From: Pararhodobacter sp.
Lineage (GTDB): Bacteria; Pseudomonadota; Alphaproteobacteria; Rhodobacterales; Rhodobacteraceae
Reading direction: 5' to 3'
Assembly: GCA_020832665.1 (NCBI GenBank)
Contig: JAFIEG010000007.1
Coordinates: 1 to 64,000, forward strand
DNA: 64,000 bases
In this document: piece after piece, positions 19,410-29,560 of the stretch
Numbering within the stretch: the stretch's first letter is position 1
How the letters are laid out: the number at the start of each line of letters is the position of its first letter
Notes under the pieces: model-generated
Seen by the model: the letters and a program-made list of their open reading frames with translations, nothing else
The model's database searches: none
Told to the model about the DNA's origin: nothing
Program-made: the position numbers and the translations under genes

Positions 19410-21020
19410 TTACGCCAGTGCCCGCCGCCGCTGCCGCAAGATTGCGCGCGCCGCGTTCCACCCCGGCAGGCCGGTCACGCCGCCGCCCGGATGCGTACCC
19501 GATCCGCACTGGAACAGCCCCGTCACGGGTGTCGTGTAATCGGCCGCCTCGGGCGCCGGGCGCAGGCTGAATAGCTGGTCGAGATGCATCTCGCCGTGAA
19601 AGATGTCGCCCCCCACAAGCCCGTATTCCTCTTCCAGATCGAGTGGGGAGAGCGCCTTGTAGCCGATCACCGAGCCGGGGAAGTTCGGCGCATACTCCGC
19701 GATTGTGTCGATTACCGCCTTCGCCGCCACGTCGCGGTGATCATGCCAGCTCTCGCCGTTTGGCAGGGCCGGGTTGAAGTGCTGGCAGAACAGCCCGGCG
19801 ATGTGACGGCCCTCGGGGGCGAGCGCGGGGTCGGTGGTGGTGGGAATGCACATGGAAATCACCGGTTGCTCCGACCAGCCCTTGTGGCGGGCATCGTCAT
19901 GGGCGCGCTCGAGATAGTCGAGCGAGGGCGCGATGGTGATCGTCCCCTGATGGTGACGCTGCATGTCCGTGCCGGGCCGGGCGGTGAAATCGGGCAGTTC
20001 GGACAGCGCCACGTTCATGCGGAAGGTGCCCGAGCGGCAGCGCCAGTGCTCCAGCCGCCGGCGGAACGCCGGCCCCAGCAGCGCGGGGTCAAGCATGCCC
20101 AGAAACAGCAGGCGCGGATTGACGCTCGAGGCCACCGCGCGTGCGCGGATCGCCTGGCCATCGGCCAGCACCACGCCGCGCGCGCGGCCCTGCTCGACAA
20201 TCACCTCGCGCACGCCCTGACCGGTGATTACGCGCCCGCCGCGCGCCTCAAGCGATTTCTGCAAGGCCTGGGTGATCGCGCCCATGCCGCCGCGCGGCTG
20301 GCCCCATTTGCCGCGCTTGCCGTTCACCTCGCCAAAGACGTGATGCAGCAGCACATAGGCCGAGCCGGTGGCGTAGGGGCTGGCCATGTTGCCCACCAGC
20401 CCCTTGAATCCGTAGACGCCCTTGAAGGCGGCGCTCTCGAAGCGCTCATCGAGGAAATCGCCCAGGCTCTTGAGCATCAGGGCGGCGAAATCGCCCCGGT
20501 CGCTGCGGGGCAGATGGCGCAGGTGCCACCCGGCGCGGGCGCCTTGCAGCAGCTCGCCCCAGCCGCCGGTCATGTCGGGCGCGCGTTCGCGGGCGATGGC
20601 GCGCATCACCACCGCGGCGCGGTCAAGCAGCGCCGATAATTCCTCATAGGCGGCGCCGTCGCTGGGTGAGAGTTGCGCCTTCACCGCCGCCTTGTCGGGC
20701 AGAAGCTCGATATGGCCGCCATCGGGCTGCGGGCTGAAGGTGCCCCCTTCGCGTTCCAGTATCTCCAGCCCGTGCCGGTGCAACTCCAGATCGCGGATCA
20801 CCTCGGGCGCCAGCAGCCCCACCAGATAGGCGCAGGATGAGTTGCGAAAACCGGGGTGAAACTCCTCGCTCACGCAGGCGCCGCCGACGATGTGGCGCCG
20901 CTCGACCACGGTCACCTTCAACCCGGCCCTGGCGAGATATCCTGCGCAGACCAGCCCGTTATGGCCGCCGCCGACCACGACGACATCGCATTGCGCAGGT
21001 GGGTGTGCATCGTCGCGCAT
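19410..21020 (-). CDS. FAD-dependent oxidoreductase (phytoene desaturase/PYROXD2-like)
   Basis: MRDDAHPPAQCDVVVVGGGHNGLVCAGYLARAGLKVTVVERRHIVGGACVSEEFHPGF...; C-term GTHPGGGVTGLPGWNAARAIL. Confidence 0.88.
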   Translation of the reverse strand: MRDDAHPPAQCDVVVVGGGHNGLVCAGYLARAGLKVTVVERRHIVGGACVSEEFHPGFRNSSCAYLVGLLAPEVIRDLELHRHGLEILEREGGTFSPQPDGGHIELLPDKAAVKAQLSPSDGAAYEELSALLDRAAVVMRAIARERAPDMTGGWGELLQGARAGWHLRHLPRSDRGDFAALMLKSLGDFLDERFESAAFKGVYGFKGLVGNMASPYATGSAYVLLHHVFGEVNGKRGKWGQPRGGMGAITQALQKSLEARGGRVITGQGVREVIVEQGRARGVVLADGQAIRARAVASSVNPRLLFLGMLDPALLGPAFRRRLEHWRCRSGTFRMNVALSELPDFTARPGTDMQRHHQGTITIAPSLDYLERAHDDARHKGWSEQPVISMCIPTTTDPALAPEGRHIAGLFCQHFNPALPNGESWHDHRDVAAKAVIDTIAEYAPNFPGSVIGYKALSPLDLEEEYGLVGGDIFHGEMHLDQLFSLRPAPEAADYTTPVTGLFQCGSGTHPGGGVTGLPGWNAARAILRQRRRALA

Positions 21021-21022
21021 CT

Positions 21023-22528
21023 CTACTCCTGGCCTTGAATCAGGTATTCCGGGGGAACGCGGGTGAAGGAAAGCCGCGTCAGATCGGTGGGCGCGGGGCC
21101 GGGGGTTTCGACCTCGATGATGGCGCCGCACAGCGCGCCGAAGGCGGCGCGGAAGTGGTTCTTGGCCTTCACGCAGAACAGCGCCGTCTGCGCAAGGTCG
21201 ATATCATGCAGCGCGCACCAGCCGGGATCATTCGCGCTCTGGCAGCTCTCGGAAATGATGACCTTCAGCGCACCCTTCTGCAGCACTGCCGTTCGGCCCA
21301 GATCGACCGGCATTCCGCGCTCCATCGGCCCGCAATTGGAGAAGCGGCCATCGGTGAGCAGGGTAATGTGCCCCCCGAAGGGCACCGGCGGGCCGAATTC
21401 GGGCGCCACGCGCCCGCCCAGCTGCACCGAAACATACGCGCCCGTTCCCAGCACATGCAGCCAATCGACCAGATCGGGGTCATGGAAGAAGCAGAACACC
21501 GCCGGCAGGTCGATGCCCTGCTCCAGCAACGCGCGAAACAGCCCTGTGGTGTCACCCAGCCCGCCCGAAAGCGGGTTGTCGGCGGGTTCCACCACCGCCA
21601 CCGGCCAGCGCGCGCCATCCTCCAGCTGTTGCAGGGCCTGCGTCAGACCCGACCGGGCGTCGGGCAGTTCGGCATGAAAGGCCGCGCGCCGTTCCAGCAT
21701 GGCCGTGCCCAGCCGCTCCATGACGGGCAGCACGCCGCCAGCGCCGCTCTCATGGCACAGGCTCACCGTGGCATGGGCATGCGGGCTGTCGGCATAGGCA
21801 AAACCGCCAAACAGGGTTGCATCATGCATCTCCGGCGCGCGCGCCTCGGCGTCGGCGAGCGCGACGAGTTCGGCCATCGGGCCCTCATCGGTGCGCATCC
21901 GGTGGCTCAGCGGCAGCATCGGGACCGGGCGCAGCGACACCATGGGGCGGATTTCGCCTGCCAGCGTACGCTCCAGCAGGGCAAGCGCGCGCCCGGCGGC
22001 GCGGTCCATATCGACATGCGGATAGGTGCGGTAGCCGGTGAGGATGTCGACGTAATCGGCGATTTCGGGGTTGAGGCATGCATGCATGTCAAAGCTCACC
22101 GCCACCGGCACATCCGGGCCGACAGCAGCGCGGACCCGGCGCAGCAGTGTTGTATCGGGGCTGATATCGCCGGTGCCCAGAACCGCGCCATGCAGCGATA
22201 GGTAGACCGCATCCCAAGGTTGCGCTTGGATATCAGTCACAATTTCGTCGATGATCGTGTCGAGATCGTCTTGCACGACGGGGCCGCCGGGCGGTGCCGA
22301 GGTGCAGCGCAGGAAATGCCCCTCCCAGGTGGGCCGCATGCGCAGGAAGGCATGCGCTGCGCCCATTTCCGTTGTGGTTTGCCCATAGCACTCGGCTGTC
22401 GCTGTGCCCTTGATCCATTCGCGGTTGCGAAACTGCGCCAGCCGAACCGGGACGGGATTGAAGCTGTTGCTCTCGTGCCAGAGCCGGGCGATCGCCAGCC
22501 GCGTTCTGCTCTGCGTTTGCGTATGCAT
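21023..22528 (-). CDS. M81 (MlrC-like) metallopeptidase family protein, copy 2
   Basis: RLAIARLWHESNSFNPVPVRLAQFRNREW..YLSLHGAVLGTGDISP..VAVSFDMHACLNPEIA..GYRTYPHVDMDRA. Confidence 0.87.
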   Translation of the reverse strand: MHTQTQSRTRLAIARLWHESNSFNPVPVRLAQFRNREWIKGTATAECYGQTTTEMGAAHAFLRMRPTWEGHFLRCTSAPPGGPVVQDDLDTIIDEIVTDIQAQPWDAVYLSLHGAVLGTGDISPDTTLLRRVRAAVGPDVPVAVSFDMHACLNPEIADYVDILTGYRTYPHVDMDRAAGRALALLERTLAGEIRPMVSLRPVPMLPLSHRMRTDEGPMAELVALADAEARAPEMHDATLFGGFAYADSPHAHATVSLCHESGAGGVLPVMERLGTAMLERRAAFHAELPDARSGLTQALQQLEDGARWPVAVVEPADNPLSGGLGDTTGLFRALLEQGIDLPAVFCFFHDPDLVDWLHVLGTGAYVSVQLGGRVAPEFGPPVPFGGHITLLTDGRFSNCGPMERGMPVDLGRTAVLQKGALKVIISESCQSANDPGWCALHDIDLAQTALFCVKAKNHFRAAFGALCGAIIEVETPGPAPTDLTRLSFTRVPPEYLIQGQE

Positions 22529-22556
22529 CCGGCGTGTTGGTCCTCTTTTCTCAATC

Positions 22557-22591
22557 GTTCGTTCAACGAACCTATGTTCATTATACGAACA
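22557..22591. promoter_or_regulatory. Two palindromic GTTCG/CGAAC sites upstream of M81 copy 2
   Basis: GTTCGTTCAACGAAC (22557-22571, perfect 7-1-7 palindrome) and TGTTCATTATACGAACA (22575-22591, TGTTC-N7-GAACA). Confidence 0.55.
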
Positions 22592-22776
22592 ATGTTAAGC
22601 GCCCCCGGTCGCCGGTGTCAACAAGGGCAAAATCATGCACGCCCTGGCCCTGGATTCCGCAGGGGTGCCTGGACGCCGTCCCGGCGCCCGGATCACACCC
22701 ACAGTGCATTCACCTGGGCCAGTCGAGCGCGGACACCCGCAAACCGAAGTGATTAAAGGGGGCGCGGGTTACGCAA

Positions 22777-24267
22777 TCATTTGTCGAGCGGATGGATCGG
22801 GCGCGGTATACGCCTGTACCTGAGGCGCTCGAGCCGGGGGCTGGCCAGCCCGCCCCCATCGACGAGGCAGATTCGCGTCGAGACCGGCGCATAGGCGGCG
22901 CGAAAGTGCTGCGTGGATTTGAGTGCCACCACGCGCATGGCCAGCGGATCGATCCCGTTGCTTCGGAAGATCTCCAGATCGAGCGCCTGTGTTGCGTGAC
23001 TGGTCACCAGCACCCGCACGCCACCGATACGAAGAAGGGCACTGGGTCCGGCGCTTTGTGCCACGCCCTTCCACATGGGGCCGCCGCCGACGAAGTGTCC
23101 GTCACCGAGATGCTCGACATGGGCCTGTACCTGCAGTGGGCCGCCGCCAAAGTCCGGATCCGCCTTTCCCCCGAGGCAAAGCGCGACTTCGTTGTCGTGC
23201 CCGGCTGCGCGCGCCACCGCGACCGCTTCGGGGTCATGCATTGCGCCGAACAGGATATCGCTGCCGCCGTCATGCAAGAGCGCCGCGAGTAGCGCGGTCG
23301 AATCGGCATATGCCCCATCGCCGGGGTTGTCCGAGATATCGGCAAGCACGAGTGGCCGGATGCCGGGCCCGGCGGGATGCGCGGCGGCAATCGCGGCTGC
23401 CTGCTGCGGCGTCAGAACCTCTTCCTGATCGGCGTCGCGTGCGGCCCACATCGCCTCGCATAACTCGTCGGCAATCTGTTCGGCAATATCCGGCGCGCCA
23501 AGATGCACGACCGAAACGCTTGGGCCGATCTCGGGTACATCGGAGAACGTGAAGCCGGCATTCAGGCTCACATCCAGAATCCCGCGCGTCGCATCGGTCA
23601 GTTCCTGTGCGCGGGCCATCAGGCCCTGCATCGGTTGGCGGTCGGTGCGGCCTCCCTCGGGCAGGGATATCATCGCGGGTTTGCGTACCACAGTACCGGC
23701 TTGCGTGGGCGCATCGGCCAGAACAACGCGCAGCGCCTCGGCCGCGCGGCGGCCGGTGTCGCGCATGTCCACATGAGGAAATGTCTTGTAGGACAGGATG
23801 ATATCGGCCTCATCCGCCATCCCCGGATCGAGATTCGCGTGCAGATCAAGCGTAACCACCAGTGGCACCCTGGCCCCGACGACGGCGCGCAACTCGCGCA
23901 CCAGCCGCGCATCACCGTCGCGGCCGTCCTCCAGAACCATCGCGCCGTGCAGCGACAGCAGCACCGCATCGAAATGCCCGTCCCGTCTTGCGGTCGTCAG
24001 GATGCGTTCACCGAATGCCTCCCAGGCGCGATGCGTCACTGGCCCGCCCGGAGTGGCGAAGGTCGCAACGGGTGTGACCAGTTCCCAGCCCTCGGCCCGC
24101 GCCACATCGGCAAAGCCGGCCACCTCGTTCTGGGTGCCGGCGAGCGCGTCAAGGACGGCATCACCCTCGTGACAGTAAAAGCCCCGGAACGCGGATTCGT
24201 CCGTGAGCCGTCGGCAGAACGTGTTTGTCTCGTGCATGAATTGCCCGAGAAGCACTCTTTTTGTCAT
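22777..24267 (-). CDS. M81 (MlrC-like) metallopeptidase family protein, copy 3
   Basis: MTKRVLLGQFMHETNTFCRRLTDESAFRGFY..LLSLHGAMVLEDGRDGD..VVTLDLHANLDPGMA..SYKTFPHVDMRDTG. Confidence 0.88.
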   Translation of the reverse strand: MTKRVLLGQFMHETNTFCRRLTDESAFRGFYCHEGDAVLDALAGTQNEVAGFADVARAEGWELVTPVATFATPGGPVTHRAWEAFGERILTTARRDGHFDAVLLSLHGAMVLEDGRDGDARLVRELRAVVGARVPLVVTLDLHANLDPGMADEADIILSYKTFPHVDMRDTGRRAAEALRVVLADAPTQAGTVVRKPAMISLPEGGRTDRQPMQGLMARAQELTDATRGILDVSLNAGFTFSDVPEIGPSVSVVHLGAPDIAEQIADELCEAMWAARDADQEEVLTPQQAAAIAAAHPAGPGIRPLVLADISDNPGDGAYADSTALLAALLHDGGSDILFGAMHDPEAVAVARAAGHDNEVALCLGGKADPDFGGGPLQVQAHVEHLGDGHFVGGGPMWKGVAQSAGPSALLRIGGVRVLVTSHATQALDLEIFRSNGIDPLAMRVVALKSTQHFRAAYAPVSTRICLVDGGGLASPRLERLRYRRIPRPIHPLDK

Positions 24268-24414
24268 TTCCCGCGTTCCCGTCGCCTGCATCAGCGGGCC
24301 GGACTGCGGGATCGGGCCGTGCATCGGAGTAAGTTGGTGGTTACAACAGCCCGAAGGCGCGATGCAAACGAAAATCCATGCCGAGGCGAAGGATGGGGGA
24401 CTCAGTTGCGGGAC

Positions 24415-25308
24415 ATGCAGTTGCGATATTTCTTCACGGTCGCCAATGAGGGATCGATCCGCAAGGCGGCCGAGAAGCTCAACCTCGCCGCCTCGGCGCT
24501 CAGCCGCCGGATAACCCAGATCGAGGAGGATCTCGGCGTTCCGCTGTTTGAGCGCCACGCCCGCGGCTTGCGGCTGACCGATGCGGGACAGATCTATTTC
24601 GACCATGCGCGCACCACCCTTCGTCAGGAAGCCTGGGCGATCGGCGAGATCGAGGCGATAAAGGATCTGCGCCGCGGTCAGATCAGGGTGGTCTGTGTGG
24701 AGGGCACGATCGGCGGCATCATATCGGATGCGATCGCCGAATTCCGGCCGAAATCGCCTGCCGTGAAGCTTTCGGTCACGCGCGCCGGCAGCACCGGGGT
24801 CGTGCGTGCCGTGGCCTCTGATGAAGCCGATCTCGGCCTTGCCTTCGACCCGCCGGCGCATCGCGATGTGATGGTGATCGCTCAGGCGCCCGCGCCGCTA
24901 TATGCGGTGTTCGCACCGGGTATGGCGTTGCCGGAGGGGCCACTTTCCCTGTCCGATCTGGCGGGTCAGCCGCTCGCCATTCCGCCCGACAGCAGCTATG
25001 GCATTCGCGATGTGATCGACCGTGTCGTGCGCCAGAATGCGGATATCGACCTTGATCCGCCGCTTCTGTGTGATTCCATTTTCGGGCTTACCGGATTCGC
25101 ACTGCGGGGGCAGGGCGTTTCGATCCTGCCGATGTGCTCGATCATCGACGAACTGCGCGACGGGCGGCTTGCGATAAGATCGCTGAGTGACCCGGCCCTG
25201 CGCGATGCCCGCATTGCGCTGCTGGGGCGCAGGCATCGCACATTGCCGCCGGTTGCACGCCGATTTTGCAGCATCCTGACCCGCTGCCTCGAACGGGCGC
25301 CGCATTAG
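24415..25308 (+). CDS. LysR-family transcriptional regulator
   Basis: MQLRYFFTVANEGSIRKAAEKLNLAASALSRRITQIEEDLGVPLFERHARGLRLTDAG. TTG 24406 is an alternative start. Confidence 0.93.
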   Translation: MQLRYFFTVANEGSIRKAAEKLNLAASALSRRITQIEEDLGVPLFERHARGLRLTDAGQIYFDHARTTLRQEAWAIGEIEAIKDLRRGQIRVVCVEGTIGGIISDAIAEFRPKSPAVKLSVTRAGSTGVVRAVASDEADLGLAFDPPAHRDVMVIAQAPAPLYAVFAPGMALPEGPLSLSDLAGQPLAIPPDSSYGIRDVIDRVVRQNADIDLDPPLLCDSIFGLTGFALRGQGVSILPMCSIIDELRDGRLAIRSLSDPALRDARIALLGRRHRTLPPVARRFCSILTRCLERAPH

Positions 25309-25548
25309 TGTTGCCGTTTCGGCAAACCGGTATCGTAATGTTGTGCTTGTATGCGAACGCAAACGCCCGAAACTCGCGCCAAGGGCTGACTGAGGGTTCG
25401 TGCCGGCATCGGAGGCTGGGTGACGACACCGCAAGATCACCCGACGGCGTAACGCGGCCTGCCGGCAAGGTGGGCATCAAGAACCGGCCTGATGCACAGT
25501 CGCACCTTCCTGCGAACGCGCCAACAGGCCCCGCAACAGGAAGAGGAC

Positions 25549-26598
25549 ATGATGGGACGTTTTCGCAATACAGCACTGGCCTTTGCCGCAAGCGCCATGG
25601 CCGCAGGCCCTGCCTTGTCGCAATCGGTGACAATTACCCTGGCGCATGAAGAGCCGGCCGACGCCGCAACATCGGCCGCGCATATGTCCGCGATGGTCTT
25701 CAAGGACATCATCGAGACCCGCTCGAATGGTGACATGGTCGTGGACATCCAGGCCGCAAGCGCGATGGGCAACCAGCGCGAGCGCATGGAGCTTACGCAG
25801 GCCGATATCATCCAGGTCAACATCGCCGCGATCGGCGGGCTGGCGCAGTTCTATCCGGAAATCAACGCGATCGACCTGCCCTTCGCCTTCCCCGACGAGA
25901 TCGTGGCCGATCATGTCTTTGACGGCCCGTTCGGCGACATGCTGGCCGAGAACATTCACGCGGCCACGGATCTGCGCCTTCTGGCCGTCACGGCGGGCGA
26001 TTTCTATGTTTTCACCAACAGCACGCGCGAGGTGCGCAGCCCTGCAGACATGGAGGGGCTGCGCGTGCGCACCATGTCCGTGCCCAGCCATATCGCGATG
26101 ATGAATGCGCTGGGTGCGGCCGCCACCCCGGTGCCGTGGGATGAGCTTTACAGCGCCCTGGAAACCGGCGTGGTGGACGCACAGCACAACCCGATACCGA
26201 TTGTCGCGGTGGGCAATCTTCAGGAAGTGCAGCGCTACGCCACCGTCACCAACCACCTTTACGGGGCTGACTGGTGGATGACGAGCGATCTGTTCCTTGA
26301 CAGCCTGACACCCGAGCAGACCCGCATCTTCACCAACGCCGTCGAGGCTGCCCGCACCGCCGGGCGTGGGGCCAAGATGGGGCTGCGCGCAACCCGGTTC
26401 GGCACCGCGTTCCTGGAGGATGCCGGTCTTGAGGTCTATGCGCCCACGCCCGAAGAGCTGGCGCAGTTTCGCGACCTCGCCGCGCCGGCGGTCATGGACG
26501 TGCTCGCCGACGAAATAGGCGCCGGTGCCGTGACGTTGGCCGAGGCCATGCTCGAAGCCGTCGCAGCCGCCGAGGCCGAAATTTACGGCGCCGAGTGA
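25549..26598 (+). CDS. TRAP transporter substrate-binding protein DctP (system 1)
   Basis: Signal peptide MMGRFRNTALAFAASAMAAGPALSQSVTITLAHEEPADAATSAAHMSAMVFKDIIETRSNGDMVVDI...GLRVRTM..MNALGAAATPVPWDELYSALETGVVDAQHN. Confidence 0.93.
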   Translation: MMGRFRNTALAFAASAMAAGPALSQSVTITLAHEEPADAATSAAHMSAMVFKDIIETRSNGDMVVDIQAASAMGNQRERMELTQADIIQVNIAAIGGLAQFYPEINAIDLPFAFPDEIVADHVFDGPFGDMLAENIHAATDLRLLAVTAGDFYVFTNSTREVRSPADMEGLRVRTMSVPSHIAMMNALGAAATPVPWDELYSALETGVVDAQHNPIPIVAVGNLQEVQRYATVTNHLYGADWWMTSDLFLDSLTPEQTRIFTNAVEAARTAGRGAKMGLRATRFGTAFLEDAGLEVYAPTPEELAQFRDLAAPAVMDVLADEIGAGAVTLAEAMLEAVAAAEAEIYGAE

Positions 26599-26676
26599 TC
26601 GCGCCGGCCCCGATGCAACAGCAGCCGCGCCCGGCAGCAGGCTGGGCGCGCACCCTTTCCAGGCATCCACGAGGCC

Positions 26677-27213
26677 GTGCAAGTGAGCCGCATCGCAAAC
26701 CTGCTTCACAGGATCGCCCGGCTGGTGGAAATCGTCACCGCCGTGCCGCTGGTTGCCGCGGGCGCGGTGATGGTGGGCGTGGTGCTGGCGGCCACCTTCT
26801 TTCGCTATGTGCTGAATGATCCGCTGACCTGGTCGGAGGAACTGGCGCGCTACCTGATGATCTGGATCGGCCTTGTCGGTGCTTCGGTCACCCTGCGCCA
26901 TGGCGAGCACATCCGCATCACTGCCATTCGCAATCTCCTTCCACCCCCCGTGCGCCTGATCGGTGATCTTTTTGTGGCCGGAGCCATTGGATGGTTCCTG
27001 TGGGTGATGATGATCGAGGGCTGGGCCGCCGCCGAACGCGGCGGGCGCCAGATGTCGCCCGCGCTGGGCATCTCGATGCTGTGGCCCTTGCTGGCCGTGC
27101 CGGTCGCGGGCGCGCTGATGCTGATCCAGCATGTGATTCAGACATTGCTTCTGCTCATGGGCGCCCAGAACGAGCCCGAGCATGAAAGCCCGATGGGCGG
27201 GGGGCCGATCTGA
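26677..27213 (+). CDS. TRAP transporter small permease DctQ (system 1)
   Basis: TFFRYVLNDPLTWSEELARYLMIWIGLVGASVTLRHGEHIRI; GTG start (26677 or 26683). Confidence 0.9.
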   Translation: MQVSRIANLLHRIARLVEIVTAVPLVAAGAVMVGVVLAATFFRYVLNDPLTWSEELARYLMIWIGLVGASVTLRHGEHIRITAIRNLLPPPVRLIGDLFVAGAIGWFLWVMMIEGWAAAERGGRQMSPALGISMLWPLLAVPVAGALMLIQHVIQTLLLLMGAQNEPEHESPMGGGPI

Positions 27214-28499
27214 TGCTCTGGCTCATGGTCGGACTGTTCGCGGTGCTGGTGATCCTGGGCACGCCGCTGGCCTTCGCCATCGGCATCACGGGCCTTTTCG
27301 CGCTTGTGCAATCGGATGGCCCCAGTCTGATCCGGCTGGTGCCAATGCGGCTCTTCTCGGGCATCGACATGTTCTCGCTCATGGCGATGCCGTTCTTCAT
27401 CCTGGCCGGCGACATCATGAACCGCATCAACATCACCGAGCGGCTGGTCGATCTGGCCAACGCGCTGGTGGGCGGGGTGCGCGGGGCGCTCGCGCATGTG
27501 AATGTGCTGGTCTCGGTCTTCTTCGCGGGGTTGACCGGCGCGGCGGTGGCGGACACGGCTGCGATCGGACGCATGATGATCCCGGCCATGGCATCGCAGG
27601 GCTACAACCGTGCATTCGCCGCCGCGGTCACGGCCTCGTCATCGGTGATCGGGCCGATCATCCCGCCCTCGATCATCATGGTGATTTACGGCTCGCTGAT
27701 GCAGGTTTCCATCGCCGGGTTGTTTGCCGCCGGGCTGATCCCCGGCATCATCATGGCGCTGTCGCTGATGGGCTACATTGCCTTCCGGGCGCGGCGCGAC
27801 GATCTGCCCGTGGCCAGCCTGCGCGGCGAGGTGCCCCCGCTTGCCACCGCCTTGCGCCGCGCGCTGATCCCCCTGATGATGCCGATCATCATTCTGGGAG
27901 GCATTCTGGGCGGGGTATTCACCCCCACCGAAGCCGCCGCGGTGGCCGTTCTTTACGCGCTTCTGGTCGGGTTTTTCCTGTATCGCAACCTTGGCCTTCG
28001 CGATCTCGGCGCGATGCTCTACGACATGGTGCGTGCCTCGGGGGCGGTGTTCATCATTCTCGCGGCGGCGTCCATCCTTGGCTGGGTTCTGGCGCGTGAG
28101 GGTGTGCCGCAACAGCTTGCAGGGTTCCTGCTCGGCATCAGCGACGACCCGCTGATCTTCCTGTTCATCGTGACGCTGGCGTTGCTGGTGATCGGAATGT
28201 TCATGGAAATGACGGCAATCCTGATCATCCTCGGCCCGATCCTGCACCCGATTGCAGTCTCGCTGGGAATCGACCCGCTGCATTTCGGTATCGTGATGGT
28301 GGTCAATCTCAACATCGCGCTGGCCACGCCACCTCTGGGAGCCTGCCTGTTCGTGGCGTCATCGGTCGGAAAGGTGCGTTTCGAGGATGTGGCCTGGCGC
28401 ATCCTGCCCTTCATTCTGGTCGAAATCGCGGTGCTGGCGGCCATCGTCTATATCCCGGCGATTTCACTGACCCTGCCGCGCCTGCTGGGCCTGGCCTGA
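27213..28499 (+). CDS. TRAP transporter large permease DctM (system 1)
   Basis: MLWLMVGLFAVLVILGTPLAFAIGITGLFAL..SSSVIGPIIPPSIIMVIYGSLMQVSIAGLFAAGLIPGI. Confidence 0.93.
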   Translation: MLWLMVGLFAVLVILGTPLAFAIGITGLFALVQSDGPSLIRLVPMRLFSGIDMFSLMAMPFFILAGDIMNRINITERLVDLANALVGGVRGALAHVNVLVSVFFAGLTGAAVADTAAIGRMMIPAMASQGYNRAFAAAVTASSSVIGPIIPPSIIMVIYGSLMQVSIAGLFAAGLIPGIIMALSLMGYIAFRARRDDLPVASLRGEVPPLATALRRALIPLMMPIIILGGILGGVFTPTEAAAVAVLYALLVGFFLYRNLGLRDLGAMLYDMVRASGAVFIILAAASILGWVLAREGVPQQLAGFLLGISDDPLIFLFIVTLALLVIGMFMEMTAILIILGPILHPIAVSLGIDPLHFGIVMVVNLNIALATPPLGACLFVASSVGKVRFEDVAWRILPFILVEIAVLAAIVYIPAISLTLPRLLGLA

Positions 28500-28522
28500 T
28501 ACATACCTTCAGGGAGTCGATC

Positions 28523-29560
28523 ATGACGTCCGAGATCATCCTGTTCGGCGTTGGGGCCATGGGCCAGCGGATCGCCCGGCTTGCAAGCGAGCGTGGCTAC
28601 CGCATCCGCGCCGCGATCGACATGGATCCGGCCAAGCGCGGTGTGCCGCTGGGCCGTCTTGCCGGGCTGGCGGACCCGCTGGCCGGGCCGGCCATTACAT
28701 CGGATGTCGAGCAGGCACTCAGGGGTGCCCCGGCGACGGTGCTCCACGCTACGGCCTCCTTTCTGAGCGATGTGGCGGGCGAGATCGATATCTGCCTGAC
28801 CCATGGCCATGATGTCATCTCGATCGCCGAGGAAATGACCTTTCCGGAAGCCGCGAGCGCCGACATCTCGGCGCGGCTGGAGGCCACCGCGAAGCGTCAT
28901 GACGCGAGGGTGCTGGGCACCGGCGTGAATCCGGGCTTTGCGATGGATATTCTGGTGCTCGCGCTGACCGTTCCCTGTGGCCGGGTCGACCACATTCACG
29001 CAACCCGCACCAATGATCTGTCCGATTTCGGCCCCACGGTCCTGCGCAGCCAGGGTGTCGGCCTCACGCCCGACGGGTTCGCCGAGGCGCTGCAGGCGGG
29101 CAGGGTGGTCGGGCATGTGGGGTTTGCGCAATCCATCGCGCAGATCGCGCGGCATCTGGGCTGGTCCGTTGATGCGGTGAAGGAAACCCGTGAACCGATC
29201 ATTTCCTCGGTCGCGCGCGAAACCCCGCATCTGCGTATCGCGCCGGGGCAGGTGGCCGGGTGCCGCCACTGCGCCAGCGCCCATGTCGGCGGGCGCGAGG
29301 TGCTGCGGCTCGAACATCCCCAGCAGATCCGACCCGAAGCCGAGGGGCAGGCAACCTCTGATCATATCCGCATCACCGGGGATCAGTTGATCGACATGCG
29401 GATAACCCCCGAGATCGCCGGCGGTGCCGGGACGGCGGCGGCGGCCGTCAATGCGCTGGCCTGTCTGGGCCGTGCGCCAGCCGGGCTTGTCCATCTGACC
29501 GACTTGCCGCTGACCAGCCCGAAAATGACAACAACTTCCCCGGGAGGAACAATGCGATGA
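28523..29560 (+). CDS. ord: 2,4-diaminopentanoate dehydrogenase-like (DapB-like Rossmann) protein
   Basis: MTSEIILFGVGAMGQRIARLASERGYRIRAAIDMDPAKRG..VLHATASFLSD..GTGVNPGFAMDIL; call supported by ATGA-overlapping OrtA/OrtB genes downstream. Confidence 0.78.
   Translation: MTSEIILFGVGAMGQRIARLASERGYRIRAAIDMDPAKRGVPLGRLAGLADPLAGPAITSDVEQALRGAPATVLHATASFLSDVAGEIDICLTHGHDVISIAEEMTFPEAASADISARLEATAKRHDARVLGTGVNPGFAMDILVLALTVPCGRVDHIHATRTNDLSDFGPTVLRSQGVGLTPDGFAEALQAGRVVGHVGFAQSIAQIARHLGWSVDAVKETREPIISSVARETPHLRIAPGQVAGCRHCASAHVGGREVLRLEHPQQIRPEAEGQATSDHIRITGDQLIDMRITPEIAGGAGTAAAAVNALACLGRAPAGLVHLTDLPLTSPKMTTTSPGGTMR

Noticed and set aside
20837-22201. 454-aa plus-strand ORF
   Set aside because: Antisense to M81 copy 2 and the FAD oxidoreductase.
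25477-27183. 568-aa minus-strand ORF
   Set aside because: Antisense to TRAP DctP/DctQ; composition rich in H/R/G/Q as expected for an antisense artefact.
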